NCBI RefSeq assembly: GCF_000239815.1 | Contig: NZ_CAFK01000070.1 | Coordinates: 1-34,404, forward strand | Reading direction: 5' to 3' | Length of the DNA: 34,404 nucleotides | DNA from: Bradyrhizobium sp. STM 3843 | GTDB lineage: Bacteria; Pseudomonadota; Alphaproteobacteria; Rhizobiales; Xanthobacteraceae | Part shown: piece by piece, positions 13,949 to 21,780 of the stretch | How the letters are laid out: every line of letters starts with the position of its first letter | How positions within the stretch are numbered: the stretch's first letter is position 1 | Translations under genes and position numbers: made by a program | The notes under the pieces: model-generated | What the model was told of the DNA's origin: nothing | Database searches by the model: none | What the model saw: the letters and a program-made list of their open reading frames with translations, nothing else

Positions 13949-15367
13949 ATGGAATTGCGTCTGTACGATACGTTTTCGCGGGAGAAGCGCAGCTTCGCGC
14001 CGCTCGATCGCAACAATGTCCGCATGTATGTCTGCGGACCGACGGTCTACGACTTCGCCCATATCGGCAATGCGCGGCCGGTCATCGTGTTCGACGTGCT
14101 GTTCCGCCTGCTGCGCCATCTCTATGGCGCGGACCATGTCACCTACGTCCGTAACATCACGGATGTCGACGACAAGATCAACGATCGCGCCGCGCGCGAC
14201 TATCCGGGCCTGCCGCTGAACGAGGCGATCCGGAAGGTCACGGAACTCACCGAGCGGCAATTCCATGACGACGTCGATGCGCTCGGCTGCCTGCGGCCGA
14301 CAATCGAGCCGCGCGCGACCGAACATATCGCTGAGATGCGCGCCATCATCGAGAAGCTGGTGGCCGGCGGCTTTGCCTATGTCGCCGAAAACCACGTGCT
14401 GTTCTCGCCGGCGGCGATGAATGCGGCGAACGCGGTGCTGCCGCGCTATGGCGCGCTCGCCAACCGCTCGCTGGACGAGATGATCGCGGGCGCCCGCGTC
14501 GATGTCGCGCCCTACAAGCGCGAGCCGACTGACTTCGTGCTGTGGAAGCCGTCCAAGCCGGGCGAGCCGTCCTGGCCGTCACCGGCCGGCATCCAAGTCC
14601 AGGGCCGTCCCGGCTGGCACATCGAGTGCTCGGCGATGTCGTGGAAGCACCTCGGCGAGACCTTCGACATCCATGGCGGCGGGATCGATCTGGTGTTTCC
14701 GCATCATGAGAACGAGCTCGCGCAGAGCTGCTGCGCCTTCCATGCGCCGCGCATGGCCAATGTCTGGATGCACAACGGCTTCCTGCAGGTCGAGGGTGAG
14801 AAGATGTCGAAGAGCCTCGGCAACTTCGTCACCATCCGGGACGTGCTGGCAGATTGGCCGGGCGAGGTCGTGCGCCTCAATATGCTGAAGACGCATTATC
14901 GCTCGCCGATCGATTGGACGCTGAAGGGCCTGGAGGAGAGCGCGAAGGCGCTCGACGACTGGTATCGCGCCGCAGGCGATGTCCGCGACGGACGCCCCGC
15001 AGATGCGGTGATCGAATCCCTGTGCGACGACCTCAACACGCCGCAGATGATTGCGACGCTCCACGGATTACGGAGCCAGGCTGCATCGGGTCACGAGGAG
15101 GATCGCGCGACGCTCGCAGGCTCGCTGCGATTGCTCGGATTTCTGTCCGAGAGCGCGGCGCAATGGGACACGCGCAAGCAGCAGGCGAGTGGGGTCGACG
15201 CGGCTCAGGTCGACGGCCTGATCGCAGCGCGCGCCGCCGCCCGCGCGCGCAAGGATTTCAAGGAGTCCGATCGCATCCGCGACGAGTTGGTTGCGATGGG
15301 CGTGGTGCTGAAGGACGGCAAGGGGCCGGACGGCAAGCCGGTCACGACCTGGGAGATCGCGCGATGA
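13949..15367 (+). CDS. cysS: cysteinyl-tRNA synthetase
   Basis: This class I aminoacyl-tRNA synthetase charges tRNA-Cys. The 472-residue protein has the HIGH-type motif HIGNARPV (38-45) and the KMSKS motif (285-289, in [11 protein letters not shown]). The zinc that selects cysteine is held by Cys29 (VCGPT), Cys227 (HIECSAMS), His252 and Glu256 (HHENE), all present. The C-terminal half carries the anticodon-recognition helical region ending in a short basic tail. ATG 13949 gives the standard [13 protein letters not shown] start. Its stop overlaps the start of a 37-residue membrane peptide (ATGA), and the chain continues with a GNAT protein and cimA. Confidence 0.97.
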   Translation: MELRLYDTFSREKRSFAPLDRNNVRMYVCGPTVYDFAHIGNARPVIVFDVLFRLLRHLYGADHVTYVRNITDVDDKINDRAARDYPGLPLNEAIRKVTELTERQFHDDVDALGCLRPTIEPRATEHIAEMRAIIEKLVAGGFAYVAENHVLFSPAAMNAANAVLPRYGALANRSLDEMIAGARVDVAPYKREPTDFVLWKPSKPGEPSWPSPAGIQVQGRPGWHIECSAMSWKHLGETFDIHGGGIDLVFPHHENELAQSCCAFHAPRMANVWMHNGFLQVEGEKMSKSLGNFVTIRDVLADWPGEVVRLNMLKTHYRSPIDWTLKGLEESAKALDDWYRAAGDVRDGRPADAVIESLCDDLNTPQMIATLHGLRSQAASGHEEDRATLAGSLRLLGFLSESAAQWDTRKQQASGVDAAQVDGLIAARAAARARKDFKESDRIRDELVAMGVVLKDGKGPDGKPVTTWEIAR

Positions 15368-15477
15368 GCCGACCCGACACGCCTTTTCCGCGGCATTGGC
15401 TGTACTACATCGTGCTGAAGCTGGTGCTGATCGCAGGCGCCGTGGCGCTGGTGACGAAACTCTACGGCATGTGGTGA
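15364..15477 (+). CDS. 37-residue single-helix membrane peptide
   Basis: This small ORF starts at ATG 15364, overlapping the cysS stop by four bases, and ends four bases before the GNAT gene. The product begins [12 protein letters not shown] and has one predicted membrane helix, roughly residues 14-31 ([17 protein letters not shown]), ending LYGMW. The ATGA overlap and close fit between two coding genes support translation by coupling. I do not recognise a family. It might be an inner-membrane microprotein, or a coupling ORF whose product is unimportant. Conservation of the peptide in related genomes would decide. Confidence 0.65.
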   Translation: MSRPDTPFPRHWLYYIVLKLVLIAGAVALVTKLYGMW

Positions 15478-15481
15478 CGAC

Positions 15482-15985
15482 ATGGGACAAGCTCTACCAA
15501 GACCTGCGCTGCGGCCGTTCCTCGCCACTGACACGCCGATGCTTGCCGCCATCTTCGCCGCCAGCATCCAGGAATTGACCGGCGACGACTACAGCGAGGA
15601 GCAGCAGGAGGCCTGGGCCTCCGTGGCTGACGACGAAGCAGCCTTCGGCAAGAAGCTGGCGTCGGAGCTGACATTGATCGCGACGGTGCAGGGCTCGCCG
15701 GTCGGCTTCGCCGCGCTGAAGGGCAACGACAAGATTGACATGCTCTATGTCCATCCGAGCGTGGCGGGGCAGGGCGTCGGTGCACTGCTCTGTGACGCCT
15801 TGGAAAAGCTCGCCGGCGGCCGGGGTACGAAGAGTATGTCCGTCGATGCCAGCGACAGCGCGCTCGAATTTTTCAGGAAGCGCGGCTACGTGGCCCAGCA
15901 GCGCAACAGCGTGACCATCAATGGCGAGTGGCTCGCCAACACCACAATGAAGAAAGAGCTCGAAGGCTCCGGAGCGCAGGGATGA
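15482..15985 (+). CDS. GNAT N-acetyltransferase
   Basis: The 167-residue protein has a GNAT fold. The motif A region reads MLYVHPSVAGQGVGALLCDA, giving the Q/R-x-x-G-x-G/A acetyl-CoA loop as GQGVGAL. It is preceded by the beta-strand VGFAALKGNDKIDM and followed by LEFFRKRGYVAQQRNSV, the usual C-terminal strand. The acceptor substrate cannot be read from sequence. ATG 15482 lies four bases after the 37-residue peptide, and the TGA stop overlaps the cimA ATG by four bases. The proximity to cysS and cimA suggests co-transcription rather than a shared pathway. Confidence 0.9.
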   Translation: MGQALPRPALRPFLATDTPMLAAIFAASIQELTGDDYSEEQQEAWASVADDEAAFGKKLASELTLIATVQGSPVGFAALKGNDKIDMLYVHPSVAGQGVGALLCDALEKLAGGRGTKSMSVDASDSALEFFRKRGYVAQQRNSVTINGEWLANTTMKKELEGSGAQG

Positions 15986-17580
15986 GCAGAGAGCGGCTGT
16001 ATCTGTTCGATACGACCTTGCGCGACGGCGCGCAGACCAATGGCGTCGACTTCACCTTGGCCGACAAGCAGGTGATCGCGCGCATGCTGGATGAGCTCGG
16101 CATCGACTATGTCGAGGGCGGCTACCCCGGCGCCAACCCGCTCGACACCGAATTCTTTGCCACGAGGCCGAAGCTCGGCCACGCCCGCTTCACCGCCTTC
16201 GGCATGACCCGGCGCGCCGGCCGCTCGGTGTCGAACGATCCCGGCGTCGCCGCGCTGCTGGATGCCAAGGCGGACGCGATCTGTTTCGTCGCCAAATCCT
16301 CCGCCTATCAGGTCCGGGTCGCGCTCGAGACCACCAACGAGGAAAACCTCGCCTCGATCCGCGACAGCGTGAGCGCAGCCAAGGCGGCAGGGCGCGAGGT
16401 GATGCTCGACTGCGAGCACTTCTTCGACGGCTACAAGGAAAATTCGGAGTTTGCGCTCGCCTGCGCCACGACGGCCTATGAGGCCGGCGCGCGCTGGGTG
16501 GTGCTGTGCGACACCAATGGCAGCACCATGCCGCATGAGATCGAGACCATCGTCGGCGAGGTGGTGAGACACATTCCTGGCGATCACGTCGGCATCCATG
16601 CTCATAACGACACCGAGCAAGCGGTGGCCAATTCGCTGGCTGCGGTCCGCGCCGGCGCGCGCCAGATCCAGGGCACGCTGAACGGGCTCGGCGAACGCTG
16701 CGGCAATGCCAATCTCTGCTCGCTGATCCCGACCTTGAAGCTGAAGGCCGACTTTGCGCAAGCGTTCGAGATCGGCGTGTCCGACCAGCAGCTCGCCGGC
16801 CTGATGAAGGTGTCGCGCACGCTGGACGACATGCTCAACCGCGCGCCGAACCGGCATGCGGCTTATGTCGGCGAGAGCGCCTTCGTGACCAAGACCGGCA
16901 TCCATGCGTCCGCCGTGCTGAAGGACCCGCAGACCTATGAGCACGTCGCGCCGGAGTCCGTCGGCAATCGCCGCAAGGTGCTGGTCTCCGATCAGGCCGG
17001 CCGCTCCAACGTGATCGCAGCGCTGGAGCGCGCCGGCATTCCGTTCGCGAAGAGCGATCCCAAGCTGACGCGGCTGGTCGAGGAGCTGAAGGAGCGCGAG
17101 GCCGCCGGCTATGCCTACGAGTCCGCCAACGCCTCGTTTGATCTCTTGGCGCGCCGCACGCTCGGCAGCGTGCCGGAATATTTCCGGGTCGAGCAGTTCG
17201 ATGTCAATGTCGAGCAGCGCTACAACGCGCTCGGCGAGCGCGTCACGGTGGCGCTGGCGGTGGTCAAGGTCGATGTCGCCGGCGAGCGGCTGATCTCGGC
17301 CGCCGAGGGCAACGGTCCGGTGAACGCGCTCGACGTCGCGCTGCGCAAGGATCTCGGCAAGTATCAGGGCTATATCGCCGGATTGAAGCTGATCGACTAT
17401 CGCGTCCGTATCCTCAATGGCGGCACCGAGGCGGTCACGCGGGTCCTGATCGAGAGCGAGGACGAGACCGGCGAGCGCTGGACCACGGTCGGCGTGTCGC
17501 CGAACATCATCGACGCGTCGTTCCAGGCGCTGATGGACTCCGTGTTCTATAAGCTGGTGAAGTCCGGCGCGCCGGGGTGA
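15982..17580 (+). CDS. cimA: (R)-citramalate synthase
   Basis: The enzyme condenses pyruvate and acetyl-CoA to citramalate, giving 2-oxobutyrate for isoleucine without threonine. The 532-residue protein is a DRE-TIM aldolase with LFDTTLRDGAQTNGVDF at the N-terminus, the metal-ligand HAHNDTEQA segment and NGLGERCGNANL. The C-terminal LeuA-dimer regulatory domain covers roughly residues 395-530. The wording TNGVDF and VEGGYPGANP follow the citramalate synthase subgroup (TIGR00977) rather than 2-isopropylmalate synthase. ATG 15982 overlaps the GNAT stop. LeuA-type substrate remains possible without an assay, but the subgroup fit is good. Confidence 0.9.
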   Translation: MSRERLYLFDTTLRDGAQTNGVDFTLADKQVIARMLDELGIDYVEGGYPGANPLDTEFFATRPKLGHARFTAFGMTRRAGRSVSNDPGVAALLDAKADAICFVAKSSAYQVRVALETTNEENLASIRDSVSAAKAAGREVMLDCEHFFDGYKENSEFALACATTAYEAGARWVVLCDTNGSTMPHEIETIVGEVVRHIPGDHVGIHAHNDTEQAVANSLAAVRAGARQIQGTLNGLGERCGNANLCSLIPTLKLKADFAQAFEIGVSDQQLAGLMKVSRTLDDMLNRAPNRHAAYVGESAFVTKTGIHASAVLKDPQTYEHVAPESVGNRRKVLVSDQAGRSNVIAALERAGIPFAKSDPKLTRLVEELKEREAAGYAYESANASFDLLARRTLGSVPEYFRVEQFDVNVEQRYNALGERVTVALAVVKVDVAGERLISAAEGNGPVNALDVALRKDLGKYQGYIAGLKLIDYRVRILNGGTEAVTRVLIESEDETGERWTTVGVSPNIIDASFQALMDSVFYKLVKSGAPG

Positions 17581-17619
17581 TCATCGTCGCCGTCACAATG
17601 ATAGAGAAAGGCCACCGCG

Positions 17620-18549
17620 TCACATAGCTACCGAGGCCAGGAGCGCACGGGTCTCGGCGACGACGCGATCCTGGAATTGCGGGTCTCGCGTCCGCGCGGA
17701 GCCCTGCATCGGACGACCGCTGTGGTCGTAATACATGCCGGTCGCGCCCGATCTGTCGCGCAACACCGTGGTGATCACCCGCGCGGCGCGCTTCGGCGTG
17801 CTCAGCACCTTGATGAATGGCCGCAATAGCGGCACCAGCACCGGAACGAGGACTATCGACAGCAGGCGCACGAGCGCGGTGGCGTCGCGTCGTCCGAGCG
17901 CCGTGCCCGGATTGAATCCTGGCTCGACCACGTTGACGTGCAGCCGTGGCGTTTCACGGGCCAACGCCAGCGCCGCAGCGAGGATGGCTTGCTTCGATGT
18001 CGCATAAGCGTCCGCGCCTGGCATTTTCGAGCCGCCCGGCTGCTGCCACTCGCCCCGCGCGCTGGCTTCCGCCGAGATGTAGCGGCCGCCGCGGAAGCCG
18101 AAGGTCGTGGCGGGCTTGTGCTCGGGATTCTCGGTGGCCGAGCCGACGAAGACCACATTGGCCCCGTCGGGCAGATGCGGCATCAGCGCCTCGGTCAGCG
18201 CGAACGGCCCGAGATGATTGGTCGCGAAGGTCGTGTCCCAGCCGAGCGCATTGGTCGTGGCGCGCATCTGCATCACGCCGGCATTGTTGAGCAGGCCGGC
18301 GATCGGATGATGCAGCGCGATGATCTCCTTTGCCGCCCGCGTCACGCTCGCGGGATCCGAGAGGTCGCACACCACCGACACAGCGTGCTGCCCGTTCCTT
18401 GCAAAGGCTTTCTGCATGGCGTCGAGCTTGGTGGCGTCACGGCCGACCAGCACGATCGTGCCGTGCCTGGCCAGCTCCAGCGCGGTGGCGCGGCCGATGC
18501 CGGAGGTCGGACCGGTAATGATATAGGCTTTGCGATCGGTGTCCGTCAT
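17620..18549 (-). CDS. SDR-family oxidoreductase, protochlorophyllide reductase-like subgroup
   Basis: This 309-residue short-chain dehydrogenase has TGPTSGIG (12-19) as the NAD(P)-binding glycine motif, LLNNAGVM as the fold-stabilising motif and the catalytic Tyr182-Lys186 in YATSKQ. Its length and the C-terminal YYDHSGRPMQ pattern match the retinol dehydrogenase/protochlorophyllide reductase-like SDR group. The physiological substrate is unknown. It follows a second SDR with nine bases between them, so both are probably one transcript. An AraC regulator is encoded divergently upstream of the pair. Confidence 0.9.
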   Translation of the reverse strand: MTDTDRKAYIITGPTSGIGRATALELARHGTIVLVGRDATKLDAMQKAFARNGQHAVSVVCDLSDPASVTRAAKEIIALHHPIAGLLNNAGVMQMRATTNALGWDTTFATNHLGPFALTEALMPHLPDGANVVFVGSATENPEHKPATTFGFRGGRYISAEASARGEWQQPGGSKMPGADAYATSKQAILAAALALARETPRLHVNVVEPGFNPGTALGRRDATALVRLLSIVLVPVLVPLLRPFIKVLSTPKRAARVITTVLRDRSGATGMYYDHSGRPMQGSARTRDPQFQDRVVAETRALLASVAM

Positions 18550-18558
18550 GGCGGCTGC

Positions 18559-19317
18559 CTAGATATGAATGCCGCCGGCGACTTCGATCCGCTGGCCGTT
18601 GACCCAGCCGAACGCGTCGGAGAGCAGGACCGCGATCACCGGCCCGACATCTTCGGGCGTACCGGCGCGGCCGAGTGCGGTGTGCGCGGCGATGGCCTTG
18701 TTCACCTCGGGATTGTCGCGAACGATGCCGCCGCTGAAATCGGTGGCGATCGGGCCGGGCGCGACCACGTTGGCGCTGATCCGGCGCGGCCCGAGCTCCA
18801 CCGCCATGTAGCGGGTCAGCGCTTCCACGGCCGCCTTGATCGGCCCGTAGCCGACGCGGTTGGGCGCTGCGAAGCGGGCCAGGCCCGAGGAGATGTTCAC
18901 AATGCGGCCGCCATCATTCATGAGCGGCAGCAGTTTTTGCGTCAGGAACAACACGCCCTTGAAATGGACGTGATAGAGCGCGTCCATTTCTGCTTCGGTG
19001 ATCGCCATCAGGCCGGCACTGGATGATGTCCCGGCGTTGTTGACGAGGTAGTCGAACCGATCGGCGCCCAGGCTGGCAAGCGCGTTCTTCAGATGCGCGA
19101 TGAAGCCGTCGAACGCGGCGACGTTGCCGGTGTCGAGCTGCAGGGCGATCGCGGGGGCGCCGGCATCTGCGGCAAGCGCCAGCACCTTGTCGGCTGCTGC
19201 ACGATTGGAGTTGTAGGTGAAGATGGTGCGAACGCCGCGACCGGCGAGGCGAACAACCGTGTCACGGCCGATGCCGCGGCTGCCGCCTGTGACGATTGCG
19301 ATCTTACTATCTGACAT
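18559..19317 (-). CDS. SDR-family oxidoreductase
   Basis: The 252-residue classical SDR has TGGSRGIG (10-17), VNNAGTSSS, a Ser in NISSGLARF and the catalytic Tyr157-Lys161 in YGPIK. The C-terminus WVNGQRIEVAGGIHI is typical of FabG-like reductases. ATG 19317 is chosen because GGAAAG lies eight bases before it; an in-frame ATG five codons upstream (19332) lacks a site. The substrate is unknown. Together with the downstream SDR and the divergent AraC gene it forms the familiar regulator-plus-oxidoreductase arrangement. Confidence 0.9.
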   Translation of the reverse strand: MSDSKIAIVTGGSRGIGRDTVVRLAGRGVRTIFTYNSNRAAADKVLALAADAGAPAIALQLDTGNVAAFDGFIAHLKNALASLGADRFDYLVNNAGTSSSAGLMAITEAEMDALYHVHFKGVLFLTQKLLPLMNDGGRIVNISSGLARFAAPNRVGYGPIKAAVEALTRYMAVELGPRRISANVVAPGPIATDFSGGIVRDNPEVNKAIAAHTALGRAGTPEDVGPVIAVLLSDAFGWVNGQRIEVAGGIHI

Positions 19318-19481
19318 GGCTTGGCTTTCCATCGATTTCGCCTGCTTCGGAGTGAAGCGTGGTCAAGCGATCATGACTGCCGAAAGGCGGCCGACGGAAT
19401 GCCCGAACTGTGCTGTTTCTTGCCTATTCCTGCTCCGCTCCTTATCTGTGCCTGCGGTTCCGCCTGACAGGAGCGATCGTA

Positions 19482-20393
19482 TTGGACCAATTGGCAGAGG
19501 CGCTGCTGCGCTACACCGAGAAGCAGCCCGGCAAGAGTCCCTACATGACTCCGATCCTGGCCATCCTGCGCTCGGACCATCCGAACCCGCCCGCGCACAT
19601 GATCTCCAGACCGGCGATGTGCATCGTGGCGCAAGGCGCCAAATGGGCGACGTTCGGTGACCAGAAACTCGAATACCGGGCCGGGCAGGCGCTGGTGGTC
19701 GGCGTCGAGACGCCATCGATTGGGCGCGTTGTCGAGGCAAGTCCTGGCACGCCCTGCCTCGTCCTGGCCTTCGAGCTGGACCTCGCGATCATCAGGAGCG
19801 TGGCGGAGGGATTGGACGCACCGCCTCGGCTGACCGGTGAACCCGGCTGCGGCGTGTTCGTGACCGACTTCCAGGGACCGTTGGCGGATTGCGCGCTGCG
19901 CCTGGTCCGCCTGCTCGATACGCCGCAGGCGATCCCGACCCTGTATCCCGTCATCATGCGCGAGATCTGCTACTGGCTGCTGACCGGTCCGCACGGTGGC
20001 GATATCGCCAGGCTGACCCTGATCAATAGCCCCTCGCAGCGGGTGATCAGCGCGATGCACAGCCTGCGCAGTCGCTTCAGGGATACCGTTCGGATCGAAG
20101 AGCTGGCCGCAGTTGCACAGCTCAGTCCGTCAGCCTTCCATCGGCAGTTCAAGGCGCTGACCTCATTGACGCCGCTGCAATATCAAAAGCAGCTTCGCCT
20201 GCTGGAGGCACGCCGGCTGATGGTCTCCCGCGGCGTCAATGTCGAGACGGCCTGTTTCGAGGTCGGCTATGAAAGTCCCTCGCAGTTCAGCCGCGAATAT
20301 GCCCGCATGTTCGGCGCGCCGCCGAAGCGCGATGTGGCGCGAACGCAGATTCGGATCCAGGACGAGCGCGCGGGGGCGCAGGCGTCCGTATAA
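19482..20393 (+). CDS. AraC-family transcriptional regulator with AraC_N domain
   Basis: The 303-residue protein has an N-terminal AraC_N cupin-like domain (TPILAILRSDHPNPP, MCIVAQGAKWATFGDQ, YRAGQALVVG) and a C-terminal double helix-turn-helix (RDTVRIEELAAVAQLSPSAF, VNVETACFEVGYESPSQFSR). Regulators of this type often activate a divergently transcribed oxidoreductase, here the two SDR genes. I placed the start at TTG 19482 because AGGAG lies eight bases upstream and family members begin just before LAEALLRYTEK. The frame is open back to 19410, where an upstream start is possible. The stop codon TAA lies within a 15-bp tandem duplication. Confidence 0.9.
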   Translation: MDQLAEALLRYTEKQPGKSPYMTPILAILRSDHPNPPAHMISRPAMCIVAQGAKWATFGDQKLEYRAGQALVVGVETPSIGRVVEASPGTPCLVLAFELDLAIIRSVAEGLDAPPRLTGEPGCGVFVTDFQGPLADCALRLVRLLDTPQAIPTLYPVIMREICYWLLTGPHGGDIARLTLINSPSQRVISAMHSLRSRFRDTVRIEELAAVAQLSPSAFHRQFKALTSLTPLQYQKQLRLLEARRLMVSRGVNVETACFEVGYESPSQFSREYARMFGAPPKRDVARTQIRIQDERAGAQASV

Positions 20394-20420
20394 GGTAGGT
20401 CGCCATAAGGTAGGTCGTCA
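20391..20420. repeat. 15-bp tandem duplication at the AraC gene stop
   Basis: TAAGGTAGGTCGCCA (20391-20405) is followed directly by TAAGGTAGGTCGTCA (20406-20420), one mismatch in 15. The first TAA is the stop codon of the AraC gene. The second copy leads into the palindromic repeat. Confidence 0.75.
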
Positions 20421-20533
20421 TGACGAGGAGCGTGAGCGACGACGTGTCCGCCATAGCCCACGGGCCTATGGCGGAAGCAATCCAGCATTTTTTATGGGAG
20501 TCGGGAGTGCTTCGCTTCGCTCGCAATGACGGT
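20418..20533. repeat. dispersed palindromic intergenic repeat, copy B
   Basis: This element shares its ends with the copy at 3137-3260: GACGAGGAGCGTGAGC on the left, GAAGCAATCCAG in the middle and CTTCGCTCGCAATGACGGT on the right. Its inner stem differs: TCCGCCATAG (20447-20456) and CTATGGCGGA (20466-20475), a perfect 10-bp pair. Keeping the ends while changing the inner stem is typical of a mobile palindromic repeat family. It ends just before the VOC gene. Confidence 0.75.
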
Positions 20534-20547
20534 CAGGGAGGGACATC

Positions 20548-20925
20548 GTGATCGACCACATCTCCGTCGGCGTCGGCGACCTCGATCGCGCCGCGCGCTT
20601 CTATGAAGCGACGCTGGCGCCGCTCGGACTTGCGCGCCTTGTCACGCGTCCTGCGACGGTCGGCTTCGGCAAGGCTTATCCGGAATTCTGGATCAATCTC
20701 CGCGCCGGCATGCCGCGCGTCGCCGCCGAGAGCGGCGCGCATATCTGCCTGCGCGCCAAGACGACGGCGGAGGTCGACGCGTTTCATGCTGCCGCGCTCG
20801 AAGCCGGCGGAAGCTCGGACGGCGCGCCGGGGCTGCGACCGCACGACCGCGTGCGCTATTACGCAGCCTTCATTCTCGATCCCGATGGCAACCGGATCGA
20901 GGCCGTCACGTTTCCGTCCGAGTAG
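20548..20925 (+). CDS. VOC (glyoxalase-like) family protein
   Basis: The 125-residue single-domain protein has the beta-alpha-beta-beta-beta repeats of the vicinal-oxygen-chelate fold. It starts MIDHISVGVGDLDRAARFYE, the common first strand with a potential metal-ligand His4, and ends AFILDPDGNRIEAVTF with a Glu near the C-terminus. These sites fit a metal-dependent enzyme (glyoxalase or dioxygenase type), but the substrate is unknown. The start is GTG 20548 with AGGGAGGGA just upstream. It converges with the LOG-family gene, 10 bp apart. Confidence 0.88.
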   Translation: MIDHISVGVGDLDRAARFYEATLAPLGLARLVTRPATVGFGKAYPEFWINLRAGMPRVAAESGAHICLRAKTTAEVDAFHAAALEAGGSSDGAPGLRPHDRVRYYAAFILDPDGNRIEAVTFPSE

Positions 20926-20935
20926 GGCAAATCCC

Positions 20936-21538
20936 TCAGAGCCGCTTGGCGATCTCCGGCTCCATCTGGGTGGCTTCCTTCGCCACGCGCGCGGCCGCCG
21001 CCTGCAGGCGCGGCAAAATGTCCTCGACGCGCTCGGCCTTCAAGAGGTCGATGGAAAAGCCCGGACGGATGAACTCGGTCTCGCGCATATGTGCGAGCAG
21101 CGCAAACAGCGGTTCCCAGAACCCATCGATATCGGCGAGCAAAATCGGCTTCTGATGGCGGCCGAGCTGCTTCCAGGTCAGCTGCTCCACCAGCTCTTCG
21201 AGCGTGCCGACGCCGCCGGGCATTGCCACGAACGCATCCGAGTGCTCGAACATCAGCCGCTTGCGCTCGTGCATGTCGGGGGTGATGATGAGATCCTTGA
21301 GCGGCATCATCACTTCCTTCTTGACCAGGAAGTCCGGGATGATCCCGGTGACGTTGCCGCCATGCTCGAGCACGGAGCTGGCAACCGCGCCCATCATGCC
21401 AACCGAACCGCCGCCGTAAACCAGCCGGACGTCGTTCTCGGCGAAGATCCGACCGAGCGTTTTTGCGGATTGGATGAAGCTGGGATTGGTGCCCGGGCCG
21501 GAGCCGCAGTAGACACAAACGGTGCGGATTTCGCTCAT
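20936..21538 (-). CDS. LOG family protein (cytokinin riboside 5'-monophosphate phosphoribohydrolase type)
   Basis: The 200-residue Rossmann-type protein belongs to the TIGR00730/LOG family. It has VCVYCGSGPGTNP at the N-terminus, YGGGSVGMMG (41-50), the conserved Arg93/Arg95 region HERKRLM and the signature PGGVGTLEE (107-115). LOG enzymes release cytokinin bases or, more broadly, hydrolyse nucleoside 5'-monophosphates such as AMP. In plant-associated bacteria a cytokinin role is possible, but the housekeeping purine role is equally likely. ATG 21538 gives the family start; the frame continues upstream without similarity. It is divergent from the ABC exporter. Confidence 0.9.
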   Translation of the reverse strand: MSEIRTVCVYCGSGPGTNPSFIQSAKTLGRIFAENDVRLVYGGGSVGMMGAVASSVLEHGGNVTGIIPDFLVKKEVMMPLKDLIITPDMHERKRLMFEHSDAFVAMPGGVGTLEELVEQLTWKQLGRHQKPILLADIDGFWEPLFALLAHMRETEFIRPGFSIDLLKAERVEDILPRLQAAAARVAKEATQMEPEIAKRL

Positions 21539-21780
21539 CTTACGGGTTTGGCATCGCAGCATAAAGGCGTCAAGACAGGAGATACGGCAGGTGATTCGCG
21601 CTTGCGCAGGCTGAAGCAAAGTCTATCAGCAAACGCAGTCGGCACATGCCGTGCAAATACTGCGCCGCCGCAAGAGATTCGCTCTGGCCGAGGGTGCAGG
21701 CGTCGACGAGACGCTCTATATGACGGCAGGAAACACGTTGCATCACAACACCCTACGGCCCCCGCTGTTCCAGGACTCTG

